64,000 nt of DNA from Tilletiaria anomala UBC 951 (lineage: Eukaryota > Basidiomycota > Exobasidiomycetes > Georgefischeriales > Tilletiariaceae): contig NW_013546933.1 in assembly GCF_000711695.1 (NCBI RefSeq), forward strand, positions 1 through 64,000. The letters are read 5' to 3'. The position numbers and the translations under genes are program-made. Below are positions 46,367 through 57,678 of the stretch, in pieces. The notes beneath the pieces are model-generated. The model was not told the DNA's origin. It saw nothing but the letters and a program-made list of their open reading frames with translations, and ran no database searches. How positions within the stretch are numbered: the first letter of the stretch is position 1; every line of letters begins with the position of its first letter.

Positions 46367-49300
46367 CTACACCGTCTTCATCTCGTAGAAGCGCTGCGCG
46401 GCGAGCAGCACGTCATTGAGCGCAGCAGCGTCCTCCTCGCCCATGCCCTGCGCAGACTCGTCCTTCCCACCCGCGCGACCGCCGATACTGCTCGTGATGA
46501 CTTCAGCCCATTCCTTCGCCTTGAGCCCTTTGTCCAGGTCATGCTTCGCGACAAAGTTGGCGTGCACAACTTTAGTCTTGACGGCAGCGCCGATGGCTGG
46601 CTCTTGCGAGAAGAGGTAGACGGACTTGCCGAGCTTACGAGCGATGGCGATGCCTGCGTTGAGCGCCTTGCTGTTGGAGCTGACGTTGAACTTGCGAATC
46701 AAACACGGTGCGTTGGGCTGCTCGGTCGCGAAGAAGTCCTTAATGCCGGCCTCGACAACTTTGATTTCAGCAGCAGCCTTGGCCTTTGCCTCCGTGTCCA
46801 GCTTCTTGCGAATGACGGCGAACTTGTCTTGCAACTCCGCTTTCCGCACAGCGCTGATCTCAAGCTGCAGCATGCGGTTGACGAATGTCTTGAGGTTCGC
46901 GTCCTTTGCTGCCTTGTCGGTCATTTTGTCGATCGTGTCGAGCTCAGCGAACGCTTCATCGGCGGCTCTGGTGACCTGCGCAGCCTCCTCGCCTGTGACG
47001 GCGACTATCCGGCGGATGCCCTTGGCGATGCCGCTCTCCTCGACGATGATCAGATCCTTGATGTCCCCAGTCTGCTTGACGTGCGTGCCACCGCAGAATT
47101 CGATCGAAGTCGACTTCCACTTCGGGTTCTCGATGTCCTTCTCAATGTCGTTGACATCATACTCTAGCGACACGACGCGCACAGGATCCGGGTACGCCTC
47201 TCCAAAAACGGCTCTGAGACCTGGAATCTTGTGCGCGAGCTCCAGAGAAAGCTCTTTGGAGTACACTTTGACGTTCTTCTTGACCCATTCATTGCAAATA
47301 TCTTCGATCTTCTTCAGATCAGGCACAGCGACGCCGGCCTTGTGCGAAAAGTCGAAGCGCAGCTTGGTAGGCGCAACAAGAGAGCCCTGCTGGTCTATAT
47401 GATCCCCGAGAACCTCTCGCAGACCAAAATTAAGAATGTGCGTGCCGGTGTGGTTGTTTCGTATTGGCCACCTTCGCAGCTCGTCATATCCAGCAACGAC
47501 AGAGTCGCCCACTTTCAACGAGCCGTAGCTGAAGTCGCCATTGTGTAAAACGTAGCCGCTGAATACCTGCACGTCCTTCACAACGAATTCGGCTTGGCCA
47601 TCGATCACGATGCTACCTGTGTCTGCCAACTGACCACCCTGCTCGGCATACATGTTGGTCTTGTCTAGGAGGATACCCACAGGCTTTGATGTGTCGACCT
47701 CGCTAGAAGATTGCACGAATTTATGGTCCTGATAGATTGCCTTGACAGTTGCTTGAACGTTTCCGAAGCCTGCAAGTTGGTGCAAAGGCGTCAGCTGGTC
47801 TACCTGTGGACCAATCACTTGAATCTACTTACCATATTTGGCGCTATCGTCTGTCTTTGGCACCGATGAGTCCTTCTCAAGCGCTCCCAGGTCATGCACG
47901 TCAAACTTGGGCATCTCGCTGCCTTTCTCCTTTACGCCACCTTTGCTAGCCTCCTTGCTTTCCGCCTGCGCTTTCTCAAACTCTGCCTCGTTGACACCCA
48001 AGCCGTGCTCCTCGGCCATGATCAGCGTCAGGTCGACAGGGAAGCCAAATGTGTCGTACAAACGCCAGACGTCCTTGCCGTTAAGCTGCTTGAGCCCTGC
48101 CTCCTTTGCGCGCTTGGCGTATTGCTCGAACAGTTTCTCGCCGCGATCAAGCGTGCGTGAGAAGGATTCCTCCTCCTCGTCGAGGATAGCTTTGACACTG
48201 TCAATCTTCTTGGTGATCTCAGGGAAGAAGTGGCCCATCTCCTCGACGACGGTGGGGACGAGCCGGCTGAAGAAGTTGCCGATGGGGACTTGGAAGTACT
48301 TACGCACGTAGCGTGTGCCTCTTCGCAAGATACGGCGCAGCACGTAGCCTCGGCCGTCCTTGTCGGGTACCCCGCCGTCACTGATGGCAAAGGTGAGCGT
48401 CCGGACATGGTCGGCAACGACGCGGTAGGCCGTGTCGATGCCATCCTTGTCTTCGGCGCCCAAGAGGCCAGCGTAAGGCCGTGCACCGGTCAGCTCTTGG
48501 ATCTTGGCAAATAGCGGCAGAAAGACGTCCGTATCGTAATTGCTCGGCTTGTCCTGCAAGCAACTAACTAGGCGCTCAAAACCCATGCCCGTGTCGATGT
48601 GCTTGGAGGGGAGCGACCGCAAGCTGCCGTCTGCTTCGCGATTGTAGGCCATGAAGACATTGTTCCAGATCTCCAGCACGTTCGGGTCATCCTTGTTGAC
48701 GAGGTACGCTGCGTTGCGCCCGCCAATGCGGTCATAGTGGATCTCCGAGCAGGGACCACAGGGCCCCGTGGCACCCATTTCCCAAAAGTTGTCCTTGGCG
48801 TCTCCTGTCAAGATGTGATCGTCTGCGACGCCCACGGAGCGCCACAGATCGCGTGCCTCGAGGTCGGGCTCGACGCCCAGTTTGGCATCTCCTTCAAAGT
48901 AGGTCACATAGAGACGATCTTTGGGCAAGCCGTAGACTTCAGTCAGAAGCTGCCACGCCATTGTGATCGCCTCCTTCTTGAAGTAGTCTCCAAAAGACCA
49001 GTTCCCCAGCATTTCAAAGAACGTGTGATGGTAAGTGTCCTTGCCCACATCGTCCAGATCGTTGTGCTTGCCACCGGCGCGAATACATTTTTGAGAGTTG
49101 ACTGCACGCTTGAGCGATGCAAGTGATGAGGATGGGTCTGCAATGCCTAGGAAAATAGACTTATACTGAGGACAGCAGCATTAGCATGCGACCAGCATCG
49201 CTTTCAAGAAAATTGGAGCAATGTCAAGCAGGGTACCTACTTGGTTCATACCAGCATTGGCGAACAGCAAAGTCGGATCATCATATGGAATGGTGCTGCT

Positions 49301-49618
49301 GGATGGGACAAATGTGTGTCCGTACTTGTCCTTGAAGTAGTCGACAAAGGTCGAGCGAACCTTGTTCGCAGGCCAATCGCCGAAACGAGATTTGGTGTTC
49401 GCCAACACAGCCGGGGGGTGCGCCGCCGCTCCAGAAGGTGGAGCAGAAGACGAAGTTGCGGGAGCTGTCATTCTGTCAGCTCTGAGCCCTCTTAGCAGGT
49501 AAGACGCTGGGAGTCGGGACGGTGAGACGATCGGGTGACTCGATATCGAGACAGGACGCAGAGCCAATCGAGCGGGAATGAACGATCGAAGCGAAGTCGC
49601 GATGCCTCTGTCCAGCAT
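46367..49618 (-). CDS. ALA1: Alanyl-tRNA synthetase, possible dual mitochondrial/cytosolic starts
   Basis: Three exons, 49241-49618, 47833-49165, 46367-47769, with 75- and 63-nt introns; 1037 residues from the first ATG. It is a class II synthetase charging tRNA-Ala. N-terminal catalytic core: [53 protein letters not shown] and [12 protein letters not shown]. The editing domain has the HxxxH motif in HTGTHILN and the CxxxH partner in [10 protein letters not shown]. The C-terminal domain is present ([27 protein letters not shown]). The first 49 residues ([20 protein letters not shown] and following) are Arg/Ser/Ala-rich and look like a mitochondrial presequence. A second in-frame Met at residue 50 (49471) begins MTAPATSSS and would give the cytosolic form. 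The upstream region shared with RPB10 has two TGAGTCA boxes. Confidence 0.96.
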
Positions 49619-49841
49619 ACACCCGGCTGCTTCTCAGTTGGAGGAGACAAGCAGGCGTTTAGATTGCTTTGCTGCCGCTGATTCAGGTCCTCAACAAGTG
49701 TATCCAAGTCAAAAGAATGCCTCCAGCTTCGGGTCCAGTGAGTGTAAGAGGAAGGTTCATATGACTGCAACCACCTCCAAGTCTCCCTTTCTCACAAAAA
49801 ACCAAAACGCCTCCCGCCGCATCGCGCCCGAAAGGCACTTT

Positions 49842-49865
49842 TGAGTCACCAAACCAGTTGAGTCA
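49842..49865. promoter_or_regulatory. Tandem Gcn4/Cpc1-type sites (TGAGTCA x2)
   Basis: TGAGTCA at 49842-49848 and 49859-49865 lie within two copies of the 12-mer TTGAGTCACCAA (49841 and 49858), a 17-bp direct repeat. TGAGTCA is the reverse complement of TGACTCA, the Gcn4/Cpc1 general amino acid control site. They lie about 225-250 bp from both the AlaRS and RPB10 starts. Synthetase genes are known targets of this control in other fungi. Confidence 0.6.
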
Positions 49866-50115
49866 CCAAGCCCGTCTGTACTTGCATCTCATGTGGTTCC
49901 GCCCATGCCGAGCAAAAGCCCTTCATCACCTTCACCATCTTCTCCAGATAAACTTTGGAGTCGTCCAGATCCCTGCAGCTTGCCACAGTACACACGACAT
50001 CCTTTTGCAGCGGGCTTACATACCACCCCGCTCAACCCACAAGTAGGGAGGAACGCTCGAGGAACTGACTGGGGTAACGGACAGCGGCCGGTCACCCAGC
50101 TGTACAGCTCCCAAG

Positions 50116-50577
50116 ATGGTGCGTGCCATTCTCGTTTTCCTGCCTGCGACCCGGCGGCAAGCTCAGTGCATCCATAATGCAGGATCCCTTGATCGGCCTC
50201 TGCCTCATGCTGAACCTGGGGAGCTTCCAGAGCCAAACTGAACGCCTGCCCTTGCTTCATCGCAGATCATCCCCATCCGCTGCTTTTCCTGCGGCAAAGT
50301 CATCGGCGACAAGTGGGACCAATACATGATGCTGCTCTTGGCGGATGTCAAAGAAGGCGAGGCCCTGACGCAGCTTGGCCTGCGACGATATTGCTGCCGA
50401 AGGATGGTCCTTACTCATGTCGACCTGATTGAAAAGCTTCTGCATTACAATAGTGAGCACCACGCCTGGCTTCTTGGCCAATGCTTTTTCTCATCACAAG
50501 GGTTCGTTGCTGATCGTGCGCTCTGCTCGTTCCCTCGTTTCCTTTTTACAGTACATGACCGGTCACAAGAAGATTAG
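50116..50577 (+). CDS. RPB10: RNA polymerases I/II/III shared subunit Rpb10
   Basis: Three exons: 50116-50118 (only the ATG), 50266-50452, 50552-50577. Introns are 147 nt (GTGCGT...ATCGCAG) and 99 nt (GTGAGC...TTTACAG). The protein is 71 residues, the normal family size. The sequence [20 protein letters not shown] starts with the CFSC half of the atypical Zn site, and [20 protein letters not shown] carries the Cys pair. It is a small zinc-binding subunit common to RNA polymerases I, II and III. The start was chosen because the conserved family start is Met-Ile-Ile-Pro and an ATG directly followed by a donor site sits 147 nt upstream of the acceptor. The C-terminus (IHDRSQED) matches the variable family tail. 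Confidence 0.95.
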
Positions 50578-51149
50578 ATGCAAGCGCAAATCGTTTTGGA
50601 CACATTTTCCGACTTTCTCCCCACCCTGAATTTGTATCGAGCAAAAGCAAGACTCTAGCATAGACCCGCTAATTTTCGTTGCGGTCCTTCCAAATTATAC
50701 GCAACACGCCCGCCTTAATGGGCTTCTCTCGTGCCACCGATTGGCGCTGATCCTGGATCAAGAAGACTGAAGCCACCTTGACATCCCTTCTCAGCTGGCT
50801 CAATGGCATATAAAAGGGATTTTCGATTGTTCGGAAGGCTGCAACTGCATTTGCCTCTGCCATCCACTCCCACCTTGCCACACCTGTCATGGTATTGTCA
50901 ACAAATATTCATCATCTCTTTTTGCCTCTGACGCACCGCCATTGTCTGTTTTCATCGAGGCAGGTTCGACCTTCCAAATAGCTTGACTCGTTTCATGAGA
51001 TTCGCCATCATCCAGACTCCAATGCAGACGTGTACATTACACATGATGTCACTATTAACGTAGCCGAAAGGTCGCAAGAGTAACGTGTACCAACTACGTG
51101 TGCCACCTATGTGCGTGCGCGCGGGGCACAATGCACATAGAGATGGCGT
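50578..51149. other. Intergenic region between RPB10 and CCT1 (convergent)
   Basis: Contains a TATAAAAGG element near 50807-50815 followed 80 bp later by a 29-codon open frame (50889, plus). No recognised product. Otherwise 3' flanks. Confidence 0.35.
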
Positions 51150-52915
51150 TCACATGTGCGCATGCGGATCCTCAGGCGGCTCTTCAGGCTGGATGGTGAT
51201 GGCGTCGTCGATCCTGAGCAAACCGGTAGCTGCCTCAAGTGCCGATTTGAGACTGCGCACCTTGCTGATGGTTGGCTCCAGGACGCCTGCCTTGAGGTTG
51301 TCCCGGACCTTGCCCTCGAGCAGGTCCAGGCCGTAGAAGCGCAGTGCCTTCTTCGGCTCCCCGACGCCGGCAGTCTGTGCGCTGTTGTGGTACGCGCGCA
51401 GCTTGGCCACCAGCTCGGTCGAATCCTTCGCTGCGTTGACAGCGAGCGTCTTGGGGATGACAAGGAGAGCCTGCGCAAACTCTGCAATTGCAAGCTGCTC
51501 GCGCGAGCCGAGCGTGGTGGCAAAGTTCTCCAGGTAAATGTTCAGCGCCGCTTCGACCGCCCCACCGCCGGGAACGACGCTGCCGGACTCGAGTGTGCGC
51601 TTGATGACGGAAAGCGAGTCGTGTAGTGCGCGCTCCATCTCATCGAGCAAGTAGTCGTTCGCGCCGCGCAGGACGATGCTCGAACTCGAGACAAGCTTGG
51701 TGCCGCGTATGAGGATTAGCTCGTCATCACTAATCCGCTCCTGCACCACCTCCTCGGCATAGCCCAGGGACGAAGCCTCGTATGTCTCGTCACCATCCAG
51801 GTTCGCAAGCGACGAGACGAGTGTTCCGCCCGTGGCTTTCGCAATGCGTCGCAAGTCTTCCTTCCTGCACCGGCGAACCGCCATCGCACCCGCCTCGACA
51901 AATTCTTTCAGACACAGGTCGTCGATGCCCTTGGTGGTCAAGATGACGTTGGCGCCAGCGGCGAGAATCTTACGTATCCTCTCGAGGACCATCTCGCTCT
52001 CTCTCGCCCGAATCTTCTCCAGCTGATCCGGGTCGTCGATGGTGATATGCACGCCCATGTGCATGCGCTGCTTCATCAGATTAATGTCAAGACACGCGAT
52101 CTTGGCTCCCTTGATGCGCGTCTTCATTGCCTGCGATGCGACGGTGCAATTGAGCGCGTAGCCATTGATGAATAGACTCTCGCGCGCGGATTTGCCGTGC
52201 GCCTTAAGCACGTTCACCGCCTTGACAGGGTACTTGATCTCGCCTCGCGCATTGATAGTCTTGACAGCCAGCATGGCGTCGACAGCAAGCTTGGCGAAGA
52301 AGTCATCGTCGCTGCCGATAACCTTGCTGGACATAGACGTCTTAGCGACATTGATGAGCGACTCTTTGCCAAGCGCCTCGACCTTGGTGCTTAGTTGATC
52401 CTGCATATACTTGCACGCCTCCTTGCACGCCAAACGGTAGCCGGTGATGATGGTGGTCGGGTGAATTTTATTTTTGACCAACTCGTTGGCTCGACGCAGC
52501 AGCTCGGCGGCAATGATGACGACCGAGGTGGTGCCGTCGCCGACCTCCTTGTCCTGCTGCTGTGCAAGTTCGACCAGGATGCGCCCTGCCGGCTGGTTGA
52601 CCTCAAGCAGTTGCAGAATCGTGGCACCGTCGTTGGAGATGGTTACGTCACCAATGTCATCGACCAACATCCTGTGACGAATTCATGGGGAATATGATAG
52701 CTCATGGTCAGCTGGGGCCCACATACGCATTCACAACTCTGCACTTGGATGCCAACCCACTTGTCTAACCCGACTGGCCCAAGACTGCTCTTGACGATAT
52801 TGGCGATGGTCTGTGCAGCAAGTACATTCTGGTCCCGAATCTCTGCGCCTGATAAGCGTTGCCCGCCGATGAAGAGCCCGGTGCTGCGCGGGTCTTTTGC
52901 GAAGAGCTGCGCCAT
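51150..52915 (-). CDS. TCP1: T-complex protein 1 subunit alpha (CCT1)
   Basis: Two exons, 52761-52915 and 51150-52671; 89-nt intron with donor GTGGGT splitting the AAG of LDK; 558 residues, normal for CCT alpha. It is a group II chaperonin subunit of the cytosolic CCT/TRiC ring that folds actin, tubulin and others using ATP. Visible: [30 protein letters not shown], the nucleotide site [61 protein letters not shown], and a nucleotide-binding [19 protein letters not shown] tail typical of the alpha subunit. Convergent with RPB10 and divergent from the second Zn2Cys6 gene. Confidence 0.96.
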
Positions 52916-53607
52916 GATGGGATAGAAAATGCAGCCGAAAGCCGGGAGTTGCGACTACTGGTATCCTGTGACGCGGTTGACCGCTGCTCCTTTGCGAAGT
53001 GACAGTAGGCGTCAGGGAAGCTGTTGTATCCTTCTCGCTTGCCGGCTCGTCCTCAACTTGCAAGTTGCTACTCTGTTTCTCCAAGAAGCTCTCCAAGTTG
53101 TCGATGTCAGAAGTCGTGGTAGCCCTTTGCGTTGGCAGCGCAAGAAGGCCGCGATCCAATAGCCAAGGCACCTCTTCCGAGTTCCGCTCGTTGGGGCCTC
53201 TCCTGTAAATTCAGCCCATCCCGACTGTTATGAATCTCTGTTTGAACCGGCAACGACGGGTACGGGCAATGAGACGCTGGTTGCTGGGCAGGCCAAAGAC
53301 CTTGCCCCATACGACCAGGCTCACGCTCTATACACGCAGCGTGGATCATCTAGCTTGTTGAAGTCAAAAACGACTGCCGCAAATCCGACATCTCATCCAC
53401 CGCCAGATGAGCTAAAGGGTAACCAGGTGTGGGACTTGAGACTCGACAGGCGGCGCTTCAAGTGCGCGGGGCCGCATGAAACCATTCCGGCACTCCAGCA
53501 TCCATGTCCACCTTGGAAGGTTTGCAGTCCACCTGCCATCATACTGACCTTTAGGATGATGTCGTTGTGACTCAATTCAAGCAGCACAAAAATTGCTTGA
53601 TCGAAGT
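52916..53607. other. Divergent promoter region (CCT1 / Zn2Cys6)
   Basis: 692 bp between divergent start codons. One TGACTCA core at about 53568 on the regulator side. No gene recognised. Confidence 0.4.
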
Positions 53608-56600
53608 ATGGCCGACGAGCACATGTCCCCGCGCTTGGGAGTAGCCGGAAGCAGCCCGAGACCTTCGGAACACCGCATCGAAGGTTGGACTTTGCCGCCC
53701 CCGCCCTTGACGCAGATTTACAGCAAATGCGCTGCATCTGCCTATCCTTCTTCTCTACGCAGCGATAGTGCTGAACAGCATAGGCAGGACTCTAGTATAT
53801 ACGCTACGACGAAGCATGGCATGTCCCACAACTCTTCGCTCGATGCCCACCCGCGCAGCGAGCGAGCAGTAGAGCTCGCAGCAGGTTCATCGTCCTACAC
53901 TTCTGCATTCTCTCCGCCTTTTGAGCGCTCGGCCTCCGCTACATGCTTTGTCGGTGAAGGAGGCAACACATGCAAAACTACGCGCAGCGATCAACCGCGG
54001 CCCTTGAATGGCTCATATTCCTTCTCACCGTCTGCTCCTTTGCTTCCACCCACCCAGCATTCGCTTCCGCATCCCCAACGCTCGCCGTCCATCTCCCGAT
54101 CCGAGTGCCACTACCGCGCAAGTTCGCCACCAGCAACAGCTCATTCACGAACGCCACCAGCATCGACAGCTGCAGCTTCGCCCACGCCGCCACCAACGAA
54201 TGCAACGACAACAACAACTACAACAACCACAATCTATGCGTACAAGCCCACCTCCCGGGTTTCGCGCGCCTGCACCGGATGTCGCCGTCAGAAGATGCGA
54301 TGCGATGGAATCAAGCCATGCGCTCGATGCGTGAAGAGCAAGCTTGATTGCATATTCGAAAGACCGAAGGGCGGGACAAGCGGCACTGCCGGTAGTAGTA
54401 ACGCTGCACTGGGCGATTCAGGATCGGGTATTCTTTCAACACAGGCGAGGCAGGGGGAGGTGCAGACCGGTTTGGACGATGCACGCTGTACGCGTTCAGT
54501 ATCTCAGGCCCCGCGAAGTGCATCAAAGCGACGTCCTTCCGACTTGGTCCCAGCGTCGATGAATAAAGGAGCAATGGCAGCGCAACAAATGAACAGCGGC
54601 CATACACTTGGCTCTCATCGAAATCAGTTTCTACCAGCAGCAACAGAGGAAGAAAAAGAAACGCACGCCGCGCTAATCCGCAACTTGGCTGATGTCTTCG
54701 CTTTGCGCGATCGGAAGCGGAGCTCCCCTCAGGCAAAAGGAGATGAGGAAAGCGCAGGTGCAGAGGGAGCAGTGGGAGATACCGAGGCAGGCGTCGATAC
54801 AACTCTTGATGCAGACGTCGTAGCGAGAGCAGCGTCCAGTCTCACTGCTTTATTGCTCGCATCCTCTTCCACGAGACCATGCGAGCACTCTCAAGCACAA
54901 TCGCAACGGCTGGATGAACTGGGAGAGGGCTTGAAGGAATGTAGAACTCTACTTGAAGAGCTACGAGCATCTCTTCACAATCGACCTTCAGCGCCGCTGC
55001 TTCCACACTTCACTTCGACTGCTCATATCTCCCCTTTGGCCACTGCGGCTACTCCTTCCGCCAGTGCGGCTGCTCATGATGGTCACAATTTCTCAACGAG
55101 CACTCATCCATTCAGCCCCTTGCGAGCGGATATGGATAGGGACGCTCCCTCAAACCCAGCTGCAAGTCGATCTGACGTAGTGAGCGCTGCAGAAGCGGAA
55201 GATCTGGCCGATGAGCAGCTCCATGCACCCATCTCGGCGCTGCGAGGCTTGGCTGATGCTGCCGTCATTGCTGCTAGCGCCAACGTGCCGGCCAACGGAC
55301 ATGCAGGTACCCGCAGCGCTGCCCATTCGCCTGCCAGCTCACGGGGAGCCTGGAGCGGCTTGGGCGGCAGCCGGCCAGGAGAGCATAGCAAAGACGGGAC
55401 CTACGACCCTGTCTCATCGACTCCGGAGCCGGGATCCAAGCGTCCCGCAGAGACAGAGGATGACCATGAACATTCTCCCATATCCACTGAGGGCAACAAG
55501 CGAGCTCGACATGCCGACGACTCGGACGACTCCGTTGCGGGCGATGTAGTCGAAATCGGCATCATCTCTGAAGCAGCAGCACGATCAATGTTTGCGCTTT
55601 TCGCGCTCGTCGTACCAACATTCATCACGATCTTCGACTTCGAAACGCTCCTTTCTGAGCAGGCCAGCCGAGGCTGGTTCGACTCGGTGCGCTCCCGCAG
55701 CACGCTTCTCTTCAATACGATCGTCGCCATCGGCTGCTTGATCGATCATGGCCCACCACCTTTTAGCGCGCTGTACACACGCTGCCTAGCCGAAGCGCAC
55801 AAGCATGCGCGGCAAACGCTCTTTGCACATGCCACTACCACGCTGCTTGCAGCGCCGGCTTTAGTGGCGATGGCATCGGCACAAGCCCAAGCGCAGTCAC
55901 AGGTGCACGCTGCCAAGGAGCGAGTGCAGGCGCTGATTCTGCTTGCAGCGTATCACGACAATGGATGGCTGCTGAGTGGGCATGCAACTCGTATGGCGCA
56001 AGAGTATGGATTCGACAGGGCATACACTAAGCTGCTGCTGTTGAGGGAACGAGGCGGTGCCATCAAGGCTGAGCAGATCGAACTTGCCCATCAGTGAGTA
56101 CCACTTCGGAAAATCACTGTACTAGGTACTCGTGCTGAATCTCTCATTCACCACTGGCAGGGCTCGGATCTGGTTCTTCCTCTTTCTCTCCGACCATCAG
56201 ATCAGCTTCGGTGCCGGTCGTCCTCCAATGCTCTCCTACCATTACGTCTCGAATTGCCGCGGTTTCTTGCTCTTGCCTTCCCCGCTGTCCATCCGGATTG
56301 ACGCCCGCCTGATCTCCACCCTCGAGCTACTCGTGATTCGCGAGCAGCACCATGACGTGCTGGCACCGTATGACGCGCCCATTAATGAACATATGGCCGC
56401 CAGCATGTCTGAAGTTTCAGACGAGCTAAACAATTGGTTGCATCACTGGTCGCAGGTCATTCGAACCAACGGCTACGCAGAGGATTCGTTCGTCATGACT
56501 TCATTGCGTCTACAGAAAGCGACGCAGGAGCTCTACTTTCTGTGCACGGCACTTCGTGGAGTCAAACAAGTGGGTGATCTCGCTATGGTCCCACCGTTGC

Positions 56601-57059
56601 AGCTAGCCATGATCAAGCATGCAGCACGCGCAGCTCGCGAAGTCCTCTTCATCGCAAATCACTCGCAGAGCTATCGCGCCAATCTGGGGCACGCGCCCGC
56701 ATACACGTATGCGACTAGCACCTTCGCCGCCGCTTTTGCGATCAAGTGCGCGAGGCTCAGCGAGGGCGAGCTGGTACACACGGGTGAGGCGTTCGAGGCA
56801 GCTGAAAAGCTAGCATCGCGCCTGTGCGAGGGATTTGCGGCGAAGTATGCGCACCTAATCCGACTGATGCTGCAAGCGGCTTGGAAAGAGATCGCCAAGC
56901 GCAACCCTCAGCAAGGTCTGCAAGCTGTCTTTGGTGAAGAACGGATGGCGGCGCCTGGAGCGATCACGCCTTCACGCGTGCTGCGAGAGGCTGAGCGCGG
57001 AATGGATGATGAGAATCGTCTCGCTCTGTTGAACAAGCTGCTTGCTCAGCATGCCGTAG

Positions 57060-57092
<33 letters not shown>

Positions 57093-57430
57093 AACAACAG
57101 CAACAGCAACAGCAACAGGCAGAGCAACAAGGGCAAGAGAGTCAATTGATTCCATCGGCCAACACTATCGCAAGCGTCAGCGCAACTGGACCAGTGATCT
57201 GGGATGATGCGGATCAAGGCGATGCCGCCGGTCTTGGGGAACCATTACCTAGCTGGCTGACAGAGGAGGCAGGTCTCCCCTTTGAAATCGGCGATCTATG
57301 GGGCGCCTTTGAAGGGGCCAGTGGCACCGGCTTTGGCGAGTCCAGCTCAAGTATGCTAAACAGCATGGCCCTGTCGTACGACCCTCATGGGTTGCAGCAT
57401 GGCACTACTGCTTCTCTGCCGATGACATGA
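53608..57430 (+). CDS. Zn2Cys6 transcription factor with MHR-like domain and polyQ tract
   Basis: Two exons, 53608-56093 and 56161-57430 (67-nt intron, GTGAGT...CTGGCAG); 1251 residues. The ATG at 53608 is the first in frame. Residues 1-205 are Ser/Pro/Thr-rich. The binuclear cluster RACTGCRRQKMRCDGIKPCA plus RCVKSKLDCIFERPK lies near residue 215-250. A long disordered region with acidic and Lys/Arg patches follows. From about residue 650 there is an ordered regulatory domain (MFALFALVVPTFITIFDFET; FNTIVAIGCLIDHG), and the spliced junction gives ARIWFFLFLSDHQISFGAGR, a motif typical of fungal regulators of the Leu3/PrtT type. The C-terminus has 19 Gln (57062-57118) and an acidic, Gly/Ser-rich end that could be an activation domain. 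Target genes unknown. Confidence 0.9.
57062..57118 (+). repeat. CAA/CAG repeat coding for 19 Gln
   Basis: In-frame mix of CAA and CAG codons in the second Zn2Cys6 gene. Mixed codons limit slippage, but length polymorphism is likely. Confidence 0.9.
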
Positions 57431-57678
57431 GCGGATGAGTCGTCACGGATTCACATGCCACTCTCCTTTCCGATGACATCATGTAGTGCAAGATGCATAT
57501 TTTCTGAGGGGATCAATACCTGTAGGATGCACATGTGGATTGTACTTGTATGCTGAGTGAGAAGAATTGTACTGTAAGGTAGTGTGGTATCTTTTGAGTG
57601 CTGTGTTGCTGTGCTAAACCATGAGATGATGCCGCGTGATCGATCGTTCGTGAACTTTCGTAAATGCCAATGTCGCAA

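Noticed and set aside
46325-47402. Long plus-strand open frames (up to 280 codons)
   Set aside because: They lie antisense to alanyl-tRNA synthetase, whose minus-strand frame has clear family motifs throughout. They are shadows of codon bias.
53568-53574. TGACTCA as a Gcn4 site upstream of the second Zn2Cys6 gene
   Set aside because: A single 7-mer without a repeat or a pathway reason; chance match likely.
53593-53607. Upstream start for the second Zn2Cys6 gene
   Set aside because: The frame is open to a TTG at 53593, but the first ATG is at 53608. No reason to invoke a non-AUG start.
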